Below are positions 40,446 to 49,066 of a stretch of DNA of 64,000 nucleotides, piece after piece; positions within the stretch are counted from its first letter, which is position 1; each line of letters begins with the position of its first letter. The position numbers and the translations under genes are program-made. The stretch comes from Phenylobacterium deserti. GTDB lineage: Bacteria > Pseudomonadota > Alphaproteobacteria > Caulobacterales > Caulobacteraceae. The notes under the pieces were generated by a model, which worked only from the letters and a program-made list of their open reading frames with translations, searched no databases and was not told where the DNA came from. The stretch is taken from contig NZ_QFYR01000001.1 of assembly GCF_003254705.1 (NCBI RefSeq), positions 682,001-746,000 on the forward strand, in the 5' to 3' direction.

Positions 40446-42116
40446 TTGTCCGCACCGCCGCCACCCGTCCTGACCCTCGACGATCTGCGGGTGCGCTTCG
40501 TCGGCCCTGAGGGAGAGGTGGAGGCGGTGCGCGGCGTATCCCTCTCCATCGCCAAGGGCGAGGTGCTGGGCGTCGTCGGCGAGAGCGGCTCAGGGAAAAG
40601 CCAGACCTTTCTGGCCGCCATGGGCCTGCTGGCGCCGAATGCGCGGACCACCGGCTCCGCGCGGTTTCAAGGTCAGGAGCTTCTCGGCCTCCACGCGGCG
40701 GCGCTGAACCGCGTGCGCGGCTCGAAGATGACCATGATCTTCCAGGACCCGCTCACCGCCCTGACCCCGCACATCCGCATTGGCGAGCAGATCGCCGAGC
40801 CGCTGCGCGCGCATCTCGGGCTTTCCGCGCGGGCCGCCGAGGCCCGCGCATTGGAGTGGCTGGACAAAGTCCGCATCCCCGACGCTCGCCGCCGCCTGCG
40901 CCAGTTCCCGCATGAGCTTTCCGGGGGCATGCGCCAGCGGGTGATGATCGCCGCAGCCCTGGCGCCCGGGCCGGAGTTGCTGATCGCCGACGAGCCCACC
41001 ACCGCCCTCGACGTCACCGTCCAGGCCGAGATCCTGGAGTTGATGGCCGAGCTCCAGCGCGAGACCGGAACCGCCCTGGCGCTGATCACCCACGACATGG
41101 GCGTCATCGCTCGCCTGGCCGACCGGGTCTGCGTGATGAGGGACGGCGCCTATGTGGAGGTCGCGCCTGTCGACCGCTTGTTCACGCAGCCCGCCTCCGC
41201 CTACACCCGCGGCCTTCTTGAAGCCGTCCCCAGGCTGGACCAGCCCGCAAGCGGCAAGCTCGCGCCGGTTGCGCCGGACGCGCCAGTGGTGATCGAGGTG
41301 CGCGACATCGAAGTGGCGTTCCCCATTCGCGAAGGGCTCCTGCGGCGGCGCAGCTTCAAGGCGGTGGACGGCGTCAGCCTGTCGGTGCGGGAAGGCGAGA
41401 CGCTGTCGGTGGTTGGCGAAAGCGGCTCGGGCAAATCGACCCTGGCCCGCGCCGTCCTGCGGCTCATTTCGGCCAGCGGCGGCGCCGTCACCCTGCTGGG
41501 CCGCGACATCACCCAGGCCGACCGCGAAAGCCTGCGCCGCGCCCGCCGCGATCTGCAGATCGTCTTCCAGGATCCCTTGGCGAGCCTGGATCCGCGGATG
41601 ACCATCGGCCAGTCGGTGGCCGAGCCGCTTCAGGTGTTCCGCCCCGACCTATCCCTGGCTCAGCGCACGGAAGCGGCCGCCGCCATGCTGGCGCGGGTGG
41701 GCCTCGGCGCCGCCATAGCCGGTCGTTACCCTCACGAGCTATCCGGCGGCCAGAACCAGCGGGCCGGCATCGCCCGGGCCATGATCCTGCGGCCCAAGCT
41801 GGTGGTCTGTGACGAAGCCGTCTCGGCGCTGGACGTCACCGTTCGCGCCCAGGTGCTCGATCTGCTGGCCGAGCTGCAGGCCGAGATGGGCGTCGCCATC
41901 ATCTTCATCAGCCACGACCTGGCGGTGGTGCGCGAGATCAGCCACCGAGTTCTGGTGCTCTACCGTGGCCAGGTGGTCGAGGAAGGTGCGGCCGACCAGC
42001 TGTTCGCCCAGCCGCGCCATGCCTATACCCGCGCTCTGATCGCCGCCGCGCCGATACCGGATCCCAGTGTGGAGAGGCGCCGCTCACGCGAGGCTCTGGC
42101 CGCGACAGCCGACTAG
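40446..42116 (+). CDS. Fused double ABC transporter ATPase, oligopeptide/microcin C type
   Basis: A 556-residue protein with two ABC ATPase domains, like YejF/DppD-DppF fusions that power peptide importers. Domain 1: Walker [10 protein letters not shown], signature LSGGMRQRV, Walker [15 protein letters not shown]; domain 2: [33 protein letters not shown]. Both have oligopeptide-family C-terminal tails ([15 protein letters not shown] and [14 protein letters not shown]). TTG start at 40446. No permease or binding-protein gene is adjacent, so partners must lie elsewhere. Confidence 0.88.
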   Translation: MSAPPPPVLTLDDLRVRFVGPEGEVEAVRGVSLSIAKGEVLGVVGESGSGKSQTFLAAMGLLAPNARTTGSARFQGQELLGLHAAALNRVRGSKMTMIFQDPLTALTPHIRIGEQIAEPLRAHLGLSARAAEARALEWLDKVRIPDARRRLRQFPHELSGGMRQRVMIAAALAPGPELLIADEPTTALDVTVQAEILELMAELQRETGTALALITHDMGVIARLADRVCVMRDGAYVEVAPVDRLFTQPASAYTRGLLEAVPRLDQPASGKLAPVAPDAPVVIEVRDIEVAFPIREGLLRRRSFKAVDGVSLSVREGETLSVVGESGSGKSTLARAVLRLISASGGAVTLLGRDITQADRESLRRARRDLQIVFQDPLASLDPRMTIGQSVAEPLQVFRPDLSLAQRTEAAAAMLARVGLGAAIAGRYPHELSGGQNQRAGIARAMILRPKLVVCDEAVSALDVTVRAQVLDLLAELQAEMGVAIIFISHDLAVVREISHRVLVLYRGQVVEEGAADQLFAQPRHAYTRALIAAAPIPDPSVERRRSREALAATAD

Positions 42117-42197
42117 TTCCCCTGCGTCAGCGCTCGCGTTGCAGCCAAAGGCCGGCGCCGTTAGGTTGCGCGCCTCTTTCGACCGGTCCCCATCCCC

Positions 42198-43406
42198 ATG
42201 ACGCTTACCTTCGACGACATCCTGGCCGCCAAGTCGCGGCTCCAGGGGCACATCGAGCGCACCCCCTGTCGCCCGTCGAGGACGCTCTCGGAGATTACCG
42301 GCGCTGAAGTCTGGGTGAAGTTCGAGAACCTGCAGTTCACGGCCGCCTACAAGGAGCGCGGCGCGCTCAACAAGCTGCTGCAGCTCACCGACGCCGAGAA
42401 GAAGCGCGGCGTGATCGCCGCCTCCGCTGGCAATCACAGCCAGGGGCTGGCCTATCACGCCGCCCGCCTCGGGATTCCGGTGACCATCGTGATGCCCCGC
42501 GGCACGCCCTTCGTGAAGGTGCAGCAGACCCGCAACCACGGGGCCGAGGTGGTGATCGACGGCGACGGCTATGACGAAGCCTCCGCCTTCGCCCGCAAGC
42601 TGTGCGAGGACCGCGACCTCGTGTTCGTCCACCCTTTCAACGACCTGGACGTCATGGCCGGCCAGGGCACCGTCGCTCTTGAGATGCTGGAGGATGCACC
42701 GGATCTCGAGGTGCTGCCCGTGCCGATCGGCGGCGGCGGGCTGATCGCCGGCATGGCGACGGCGGCCAAGCACGTTAAAAGCGACATCCGCATGGTTGGG
42801 CTGGAGCCGGCCATGTACCCGTCCTTCACCGCCAAGATGCGGGGCGTGAACGCCGGCGCGCCGACCGGCGGGGCGACCATCGCCGAAGGCATCGCCGTCA
42901 AGCAGGTGGGCGACATCAGCTATGGCGTGGCCCGCCCGCTGCTCGACGAGGTGCTGCTGATCGAGGAGCCGTATCTTGAGCGCGCGGTTGCGCTCTACAC
43001 CAACGTCGAAAAGACAGTGGCCGAAGGTGCTGGCGCAGCTTCACTGGCTGCCCTGCTGGCTTACCCCGAACGCTTCCGGGGCAAGAAGTGCGGCCTGGTG
43101 ATCACCGGCGGCAACATCGACACGCGCCTTCTTGCCTCCGTTCTGACCCGCGAGCTCGTCCGCGAGCAACGCATCATCAGCCTACGGATCATCGGCGACG
43201 ATCGGCCCGGTCTGCTGGCGAACGTGTCGACCATCATCGGCCAGCTCGGCGCCAACATCATCGAGGTGGCCCACAACCGCCTCGCGCTCGACGTGCCGGC
43301 CAAGGGCGCCGAATTCGACCTGATGATCGAGACGCGCGACGCCCAACACACCCAGGAAATCATGGAAGCCCTGCGCGAGCGCGGCTATCCGCCGAGAGCT
43401 GTCTGA
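42198..43406 (+). CDS. Threonine ammonia-lyase (threonine dehydratase) with ACT domain
   Basis: A 402-residue PLP enzyme making 2-oxobutanoate from threonine. The PLP lysine is K52 in AAYKERGALNKL; SAGNHSQGLAYHAARLGIP and the glycine-rich phosphate loop PIGGGGLIAGMA are intact. A C-terminal ACT-like domain (LRIIGDDRPGLLANVSTIIGQLGANIIEVAHNR) suggests amino-acid feedback control. It resembles TdcB/IlvA-like alphaproteobacterial enzymes of about 400 residues; which of the two roles it plays is not certain. Three bases separate it from the FKBP gene. Confidence 0.9.
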   Translation: MTLTFDDILAAKSRLQGHIERTPCRPSRTLSEITGAEVWVKFENLQFTAAYKERGALNKLLQLTDAEKKRGVIAASAGNHSQGLAYHAARLGIPVTIVMPRGTPFVKVQQTRNHGAEVVIDGDGYDEASAFARKLCEDRDLVFVHPFNDLDVMAGQGTVALEMLEDAPDLEVLPVPIGGGGLIAGMATAAKHVKSDIRMVGLEPAMYPSFTAKMRGVNAGAPTGGATIAEGIAVKQVGDISYGVARPLLDEVLLIEEPYLERAVALYTNVEKTVAEGAGAASLAALLAYPERFRGKKCGLVITGGNIDTRLLASVLTRELVREQRIISLRIIGDDRPGLLANVSTIIGQLGANIIEVAHNRLALDVPAKGAEFDLMIETRDAQHTQEIMEALRERGYPPRAV

Positions 43407-43409
43407 CCC

Positions 43410-43898
43410 ATGTTCCGTAAACTGACGATCATCGCCCTTTCGGCCCTCGCCATGGGCGCCTGCAACCGCCAGCTGCCTGACCAGAGCGCCCAGTCGGCGG
43501 CGTTCATGACCAAGAACGCCAAGGAGCCGGGCGTCGTCACCCTCCCCAGCGGCCTGCAGTACAAGGTGGTGCGCTCCGGCCCAGCCACCGGCTCGCACCC
43601 GCAGCCGAACGACGAGGTGAAGGTCCACTACGAAGGCAAGCTGGTCGACGGCAAGGTCTTCGACAGCTCATACGAGCGGGGCCAGCCGGCTTCCATGCCG
43701 CTCAAGGCGCTGATCCCCGCCTGGAAGGAAGCCCTGGTGCTGATGCGTCCGGGTGATGAGTGGGTGCTCTATGTGCCGCCGGAGATGGGCTACGGCGCCG
43801 AAGGCGCCGGCGGCGACATCCCGCCGAACGCCGCCCTGATCTTTCGGATCGAGCTGATCGACGTGCTCCCCGGCCCGGGCTCCACCGCCTTCGGCTGA
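43410..43898 (+). CDS. FKBP-type peptidyl-prolyl isomerase lipoprotein
   Basis: A 162-residue exported isomerase: lipoprotein signal MFRKLTIIALSALAMGAC (lipobox MGAC, Cys18), then an FKBP domain (VTLPSGLQYKVVRSGPATG, VKVHYEGKLVDGKVFDSSYERG, IPAWKEALVLMRPGDEWVLYVPPEMGYG, IPPNAALIFRIELIDV). It speeds folding of periplasmic proteins. Next to the threonine dehydratase, three bases downstream. Confidence 0.92.
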   Translation: MFRKLTIIALSALAMGACNRQLPDQSAQSAAFMTKNAKEPGVVTLPSGLQYKVVRSGPATGSHPQPNDEVKVHYEGKLVDGKVFDSSYERGQPASMPLKALIPAWKEALVLMRPGDEWVLYVPPEMGYGAEGAGGDIPPNAALIFRIELIDVLPGPGSTAFG

Positions 43899-43901
43899 AG
43901 C

Positions 43902-44801
43902 TCAGTGCAGCGGGGCTGACGGCAAGCCGAGCTCCCGCGCCACATGGGCCAGCTTGTCCGGATTGCGGGTGATGTAGATCCCCACGATGCGGCCGCCTTC
44001 GATGTCCAGGGCGGTGGTCTGCAGCACCTGGCCGCGCTCGATGCTGGCGTAACCCGGCAGCCCGTCGATCCACATCGAGCGAAGGTGGACGAAGCTCGCC
44101 GGATCGAACTTCCGCCGAAGCCCTGAATAAAGCCGCAGCACCTTTTCAAGCCCGTGGATCGGGTTGAGGAACGCGATGACCTTGCCGCCGCCGTCGGAGC
44201 GCAGGGTCACGCCCTCCGCCAACAGACTGCGCAGAGCCGCCACATCCCCCGTGCGTGAAGCGTCGAAGAAGGCCTGAGCGATCTTCTCGCCTTCGGACCT
44301 TTCGATGGGAAAGCGCGGACGCGCATCTTGCACGTGCCGGCGCGCCCGAGCCGCGAGCTGGCGGGCGGCCGCGGGTTCGCGCCCCAGGGTGGAGGCCACC
44401 TCCTCGAACTCGACGCCGAACACGTCGTGCAGCAGGAAGGCGGCACGCTCCAGGGGGGACAGCCGCTCCAGAGCCAGCATTAGGGTCAGCGTCAGGTCGT
44501 CGTGAAGCTCGCCCTCTTCAGCCTCCGGCTGCACGAGCGGCTCGGGAAGCCAGGCGCCGACATACGTCTCCCGCCGCATCCGCGCTGACTTCAAAACATC
44601 GAGGGACAGACGTGTCACGGTTCGCGTGAGCCAGGCGGCGGGCTCGCGCACCCCCTCCGCATTCGCGCCCTGCCACCGCAGCCAGGCGTTCTGGACCACG
44701 TCCTCCGCCTCCGCCACCGAGCCCAGCATGCGGTAGGCCAGGCGCACCAGCCGCGGCCGGTGCGCCTCGAACACGCTTACCGTCTCGTCAGGCCGCCGCA
44801 C
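43902..44801 (-). CDS. ECF41-type RNA polymerase sigma factor with SnoaL-like C-terminal domain
   Basis: A 299-residue ECF sigma factor. Sigma region 2 (RLVRLAYRMLGSVAEAEDVVQNAWLRW) and region 4 (LSPLERAAFLLHDVFGVEFEEVASTL) are joined by the WLPEPL linker (W84) and followed by a SnoaL_2-like domain (about 170-299) that replaces an anti-sigma factor. The conserved NPDKL (280-284) near the end is the other ECF41 hallmark, needed for the domain's control of activity. Overlaps the partner gene by 14 bases. An ECF41-consensus promoter lies upstream of the pair. Confidence 0.93.
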   Translation of the reverse strand: MRRPDETVSVFEAHRPRLVRLAYRMLGSVAEAEDVVQNAWLRWQGANAEGVREPAAWLTRTVTRLSLDVLKSARMRRETYVGAWLPEPLVQPEAEEGELHDDLTLTLMLALERLSPLERAAFLLHDVFGVEFEEVASTLGREPAAARQLAARARRHVQDARPRFPIERSEGEKIAQAFFDASRTGDVAALRSLLAEGVTLRSDGGGKVIAFLNPIHGLEKVLRLYSGLRRKFDPASFVHLRSMWIDGLPGYASIERGQVLQTTALDIEGGRIVGIYITRNPDKLAHVARELGLPSAPLH

Positions 44802-45252
44802 GACCCGCCTCCGCCGGATGGGCGCTGCGGAAGCCGACCGCCAGTCGGTTCCAGGTATTGATGGCGCCGACCGCGAAGGTGACGTTCACTTGCTCGGCTT
44901 CGCTGAAGTGCGCCTGCAGCTCGGCCCAGTCGGCGTCCGGCGCGCCAGTCTGCGGCAGCAGGGTCAGAGCCTCCGCCCAAGCCAGCGCCGCGCGCTCGCG
45001 CGGGGTGAACAGCGAGGACTCCCGCCAGGCGCTCAGCAGGTGCAGACGCATGGGGTTCTCGCCCGCCTTCAACGCATCGGCGACATGCATGTTGATGCAG
45101 AAGGCGCAGCCGTTGATCTGGGAAACCCGCGTCTTGATCAACTCGAGCAGGCTTTTCTCCAGCCCGCTGTCCGTGATCGCGGCCTCAAGAGCGACCATCG
45201 CCTGGTACGGCTTGGCGGCATGCTTGTAAGGGGCGGCTAGTCTTTGGGTCAT
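44788..45252 (-). CDS. Carboxymuconolactone decarboxylase/AhpD-family protein (ECF41 partner)
   Basis: A 154-residue AhpD-like protein with the redox motif NGCAFCINMH (CxxC-x3-H) at about residues 54-63, as in COG2128 alkylhydroperoxidase-like proteins. Such genes are the standard neighbours and targets of ECF41 sigma factors. AGGAG 7-8 bases upstream of the ATG at 45252 sets the start. The gene precedes and overlaps the sigma gene, so both are made from the ECF41 promoter at 45292-45318. Confidence 0.9.
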   Translation of the reverse strand: MTQRLAAPYKHAAKPYQAMVALEAAITDSGLEKSLLELIKTRVSQINGCAFCINMHVADALKAGENPMRLHLLSAWRESSLFTPRERAALAWAEALTLLPQTGAPDADWAELQAHFSEAEQVNVTFAVGAINTWNRLAVGFRSAHPAEAGRAAA

Positions 45253-45291
45253 GTCCTGGCTCCTCGTCGCACCGGTTGTGCGTACGGACAT

Positions 45292-45318
45292 GACGAGTTG
45301 CCGCGGCAGCTTGTGACA
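45292..45318 (-). promoter_or_regulatory. ECF41-type promoter (TGTCACA-N16-CGTC)
   Basis: On the minus strand TGTCACA (45318-45312) is followed after exactly 16 bases by CGTC (45295-45292), the consensus known for ECF41 promoters, 40 bases before the ATG of the partner gene. It predicts that the sigma factor drives its own operon. Confidence 0.85.
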
Positions 45319-45419
45319 TGGGCCCGCACGGCGCACGCAAAAATGTCGGCTGGGAGCTGACGCCCGTGAGCCTGCGGCTTTCCTTTGAGCCGGGTCGAAC
45401 GCCGGTCTATGGCTTGCCC

Positions 45420-46589
45420 ATGGCTCAAGATCTCACGCCGGCCGCCGTCGATATCCTCAGGACGCTGGTCGGCTTCGACACCACGTCCCGGGGATCGAAC
45501 CTTGCGCTGGTCGAGTGGGTGGAGACCTTCCTGGACGCTCATGACGTGCCGCACCGCCGCGTGCCGAACGCCGACGGTTCCAAGTCCAACCTGATCGCCA
45601 CGATCGGTCCGCAGGTCGAAGGCGGCGTCGTGCTGTCCGGTCATACGGACGTGGTGCCGGTGGACGGCCAGCCGTGGAGCACCGATCCCTGGACCCTGAC
45701 GGAGCGTGACGGCCGCCTGTTCGGGCGCGGGACGTGTGACATGAAGGGCTTTCTGGCCCTGTCGCTCGCCGCCGTGCCGGAGCTCAAGGCGGCGGCGCGC
45801 GCGCCCGTGCACCTCGCCTTCTCCTATGACGAGGAAATCGGCTGCCTGGGCGCACCCTCCATGATCGAGGTGATCCGCCGAGAATTCCCCGCGCCCGCCC
45901 TCGTCGTCGTGGGCGAGCCCACCAACATGGAAGCGGTGAACGGCCACAAAGGCATCGCCACCTTCACCGTGACGGTCCACGGCCGGGAGGCCCACTCCAG
46001 CCAGACCCAGCAGGGCGTCTCCGCGATCATGGAAGCCGTGCCCCTGATGGCCGCCCTGCGCGAGCTCGCCGACGGCCTGGAGCGCGAAGCCGACCCGGCC
46101 TCTCCCTTCACGCCCAAGGGCGCGACCCTGACAATCGGCGTCGTGCATGGCGGAACGGCCGGCAACATCCTGGCTCGAGAGTGCCAGTTCCTGTTCGACC
46201 TGCGCTGCCCGCCCGGCCTGGATCCCGAGCAAATCCTGGCCCCGTTCTTCGCCCAGATTCGTGCGCTGGATGCGACGCTGAAAGCCCGCGCGCCGGAAGC
46301 GGGCGTCCACATCCACCGCCGCTCCAGCACCCCGCCCCTGTCGCCGGAACCGGGCGGCGTCGCCGAGGCCTTCGCCCGCCGCCTGGCCGGGGACAACGGC
46401 CCGCCCCGCGCTGTCGCCTTCGCGGCAGAGGCCGGGCAGTTTCAGCAGGCCGGGTTCTCCACTGTGATCTGCGGCCCCGGCTCCATCGAACAGGCGCACC
46501 AGCCAGACGAGTTTGTCGAGATCAGCCAGATGCAACGCGGCGCCCAGTTCATGCGCCGACTGGTGGAATGGTCGCGCGGGCCGGCCTGA
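45420..46589 (+). CDS. argE: Acetylornithine deacetylase (ArgE-type M20 peptidase)
   Basis: A 389-residue M20 metallohydrolase: LSGHTDVVPVDGQPW (H and D zinc ligands), GRGTCDMKGFLAL, YDEEIGCLG with catalytic glutamates, VGEPTNMEAVNGHKG, and the C-terminal HQPDEFVEI carrying the last zinc histidine. The ArgE-group layout fits acetylornithine deacetylase, releasing ornithine in arginine synthesis, though related deacylases look alike. ATG at 45420 by family fit. It is divergent from the ECF41 operon. Confidence 0.83.
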   Translation: MAQDLTPAAVDILRTLVGFDTTSRGSNLALVEWVETFLDAHDVPHRRVPNADGSKSNLIATIGPQVEGGVVLSGHTDVVPVDGQPWSTDPWTLTERDGRLFGRGTCDMKGFLALSLAAVPELKAAARAPVHLAFSYDEEIGCLGAPSMIEVIRREFPAPALVVVGEPTNMEAVNGHKGIATFTVTVHGREAHSSQTQQGVSAIMEAVPLMAALRELADGLEREADPASPFTPKGATLTIGVVHGGTAGNILARECQFLFDLRCPPGLDPEQILAPFFAQIRALDATLKARAPEAGVHIHRRSSTPPLSPEPGGVAEAFARRLAGDNGPPRAVAFAAEAGQFQQAGFSTVICGPGSIEQAHQPDEFVEISQMQRGAQFMRRLVEWSRGPA

Positions 46590-46591
46590 CC

Positions 46592-47350
46592 ATGCGCATC
46601 GCCGCCATCTCCGACATCCACGGCAATCTGGCGGCCCTCGAGGCGGTGCTGGCCGACATCGCCGCCCGCAACGTCGACGTGACGGTGAACCTTGGCGACA
46701 TCCTGTCCGGACCCTTGCAGCCCGTGCACACCGCCGAACGGCTCATGGCCCTAGGCTTGCCCACGATCCGCGGCAACCACGAGCGCCAACTGCTGACGCA
46801 GACGCGGGCGCAGATGGGGCCTTCCGACGCTTTCACCTGGCCGCAACTGCAGTCGAAGCATCGCGAATGGCTGGCATCCCTGCCTACGGCGCTGGAGCTC
46901 ACGCCGGACGTCCTGCTCTGCCACGGCACGCCCGCGTCCGACCTCGAGTACTTCCTGGAGACGGTCGAGCCGACCGGCGCGCGTGAGGCGACGGAGGCCG
47001 AGGTGGCGACGCGGGCGGCAGGCGCCCCGCATGCCTTGATCCTCTGCGGCCACACCCACGTGCCCCGCGTGCCCCGCGTGCGGCGGCTCACGGACGGCCG
47101 CCTCGTGGTCAACCCCGGCTCGGCCGGCCTGCCCGCCTATAAGGACGACCGCCCCTGGCCGCACGTCAGCGAAGCGGGATCGCCGCACGCCCGCTACGCC
47201 CTGTGTGAGCGTGGCTCGGATGGCGCCTGGAACGCCGAGATCGTCGAAGTCGCCTACGACTGGGAAAGCGCCGCCCGCACGGCCGAGGCGCACGGCCGCC
47301 CCGATTGGGCGATCGCGCTCAGGACCGGCCGGATGACCCCAGCGGCTTGA
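46592..47350 (+). CDS. Metallophosphoesterase (YfcE/calcineurin-like)
   Basis: A 252-residue phosphoesterase with the five metal motifs DIHGN (residues about 8-12), NLGDILSG, GNHERQL, LLCHGTP and GHTHVPR. This is the YfcE/MJ0936-like group that splits phosphodiesters or nucleotides; the substrate is unknown. Two bases follow the argE stop. Its C terminus overlaps the convergent glycosyltransferase by 32 bases. Confidence 0.88.
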   Translation: MRIAAISDIHGNLAALEAVLADIAARNVDVTVNLGDILSGPLQPVHTAERLMALGLPTIRGNHERQLLTQTRAQMGPSDAFTWPQLQSKHREWLASLPTALELTPDVLLCHGTPASDLEYFLETVEPTGAREATEAEVATRAAGAPHALILCGHTHVPRVPRVRRLTDGRLVVNPGSAGLPAYKDDRPWPHVSEAGSPHARYALCERGSDGAWNAEIVEVAYDWESAARTAEAHGRPDWAIALRTGRMTPAA

Positions 47351-48353
47351 TCACCACACGGCGGCCGAACAGGTCCTTCGGGTTCCAGGTCATGGCCCGG
47401 GCGATATCCAGCGACCCGACCTTGCGCGCAGCCTGAGCTTCCCGCCGGGCCTCCAGCGCAACGCCGATGTTCTTCAGGCCGAACACGAAACCGCGCCACG
47501 GGCTGCGGAGCTCCCCCCGGGTGGCGTGACGCGCAAACAGCAAGGCCGTCGCCGCCAGATGCAGCGGCCAGGTCAGCAGCAGAAGCAGCGGCGGGGTGTT
47601 CTTGATGAAGACCCACAGCCGGTTGCGGGTGCCGTAGAAGGTGGCGAAGTCAGAGCGCGGGCCGCCGGACGAAGCCGAGCCGACGTGGGTCACCACCGCC
47701 TGCGGAATCACCACAGTGGGCTCGCCCTGCAGCCGCAGGCGGTAGCCCAGGTCCACGTCTTCGCAGTAGCAGAACAGCCGCTCGTCGAACCCACCGAGCG
47801 CCAGGAACAGCTCGCGATCGATCAGCATGGCGCCGCCGCAGGCGGAGAACACCTCACCAGGCTCGGTGCGACCGAGATCCGGCTGGAGATAGCCGCCGCG
47901 GAACGGAAAGCCGGCGGAGGACATCACGTCTCCCAAACCATCCAGCTTGGAGGTGTCCTCGGCCAACAGCTGGCGGGACGCGAACGCACGCACGCCGGCG
48001 AACCTCTCGGTCGCAGCCAGCAGCTGCTCCAGCCAGTCCGGCCGCGCGACGGCGTCGGGGTTCAGAAAGGCGATCCAGCGTCCCCGCGCGATCCGGGCGC
48101 CCTGGTTGCAGGCGGCTGCAAAGCCAAGGTTCTCGCTGTTGCCCACGAAGATCAGGGACGAATCAGCCGCCGCCGCGTCCCGCGCCGCCGGGTCCTTGGA
48201 GGCGTTGTCGATCAGGATGACCTCGTGATCGGTCACCGTCTGGGCTTTCAGGCTGGCCAGGCACTCGGCCAACAGGGGGCCGCTCTCGTAGGCGACCACC
48301 ACCACGCTGACGCGCGGTTCTGCACCCTTGTCTTTCGCGCGCTCCCGCGCCAT
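47319..48353 (-). CDS. Glycosyltransferase family 2
   Basis: A 344-residue GT2 enzyme: VSVVVVAYESGPLLAECLASLKAQTV start, LIDNASKD, NLGFAAACNQGARIARGRWIAFLNPDAV with the DxD-like PDA, and a rhamnosyl-transferase-like ERLFCYCEDVDLGYRLRLQG. A hydrophobic C-terminal half (LLLLLTWPLHLAATALLFA) suggests membrane attachment. With rfbC upstream on the other strand, it probably takes part in surface polysaccharide synthesis. Start at 48353 by family fit. Confidence 0.85.
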   Translation of the reverse strand: MARERAKDKGAEPRVSVVVVAYESGPLLAECLASLKAQTVTDHEVILIDNASKDPAARDAAAADSSLIFVGNSENLGFAAACNQGARIARGRWIAFLNPDAVARPDWLEQLLAATERFAGVRAFASRQLLAEDTSKLDGLGDVMSSAGFPFRGGYLQPDLGRTEPGEVFSACGGAMLIDRELFLALGGFDERLFCYCEDVDLGYRLRLQGEPTVVIPQAVVTHVGSASSGGPRSDFATFYGTRNRLWVFIKNTPPLLLLLTWPLHLAATALLFARHATRGELRSPWRGFVFGLKNIGVALEARREAQAARKVGSLDIARAMTWNPKDLFGRRVVIKPLGSSGRS

Positions 48354-48384
48354 CCGAGGCCCTGTTCTCAAAGCGTAGGTCGAG

Positions 48385-48939
48385 ATGACGACGATCACCC
48401 AACTGGCGCTGCCCGAAGTGCTGCTTATCACGCCCAAGCGCCATGGCGATGCCCGCGGCTGGTTCTCCGAAACCTGGAGCCGCCGCAGCCTCGCGGACGC
48501 CGGCGTCGACACGGAATTCGTGCAGGACAACCAGGCCTTCAACGCGCGCAAGGGCACGGTGCGCGGCCTGCATTTCCAGACCGCGCCGCACCCGCAGGCC
48601 AAGCTGGTGCGCGTGCTGCGCGGGGCGATCTACGACGTGGCGGTCGATGTGCGCCCGGGCTCTGCGACCTTCGGCCAATGGGTCGGCGCGGAACTCACCG
48701 CCGAGCGCGGCGAGCAGCTGTTCGTCCCCCGCGGCTTCGCCCACGGCTACTGCACCCTCACCGACGACTGCGAGCTCTTCTACAAGGTCGACGGCCTCTA
48801 CGCCCCGCAAACCGAGGGCGGCGTCCTCTGGAACGACCCGGACCTAGCGATCGACTGGCCGGTCGACGGTGATGTCGTGCTGAGCGACAAGGACAAGATC
48901 CTCCCCCGCCTCAAGGACATGCCGCCCGCGGCGTTCTGA
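48385..48939 (+). CDS. rfbC: dTDP-4-dehydrorhamnose 3,5-epimerase
   Basis: A 184-residue cupin that epimerises dTDP-4-keto-6-deoxyglucose in dTDP-rhamnose synthesis: TPKRHGDARGWFSETW, FVQDNQAFNARKGTVRGLHFQ with active-site His, PHPQAKLVRVLRGAIYDVAVDVR, FVPRGFAHGYCTL and YAPQTEGGVLWNDPDLAIDWP. Other rml genes are not in the window. It is divergent from the glycosyltransferase. Confidence 0.93.
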   Translation: MTTITQLALPEVLLITPKRHGDARGWFSETWSRRSLADAGVDTEFVQDNQAFNARKGTVRGLHFQTAPHPQAKLVRVLRGAIYDVAVDVRPGSATFGQWVGAELTAERGEQLFVPRGFAHGYCTLTDDCELFYKVDGLYAPQTEGGVLWNDPDLAIDWPVDGDVVLSDKDKILPRLKDMPPAAF

Positions 48940-48956
48940 GCGGGCCCCGCCCTGTA

Positions 48957-49066
48957 CCCCGCTCATCCCCGCGAAGGCGGGGATCCATGCGGCGCCGGCT
49001 CAGGCAGGCGCGGTGCATCGACCAGCAACTCAGCTTGGATCCCCGCCTTCGCGGGGATGAGCGGAG
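48957..49066. repeat. Pair of inverted REP units (BIME-like)
   Basis: REP unit CCCCGCTCATCCCCGCGAAG onward at 48957-48987 and the same unit inverted at 49036-49066 (TGGATCCCCGCCTTCGCGGG onward), separated by 48 bases. Each can fold alone and the two can pair with each other. The pair overlaps the 3' end of queG. Confidence 0.85.
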
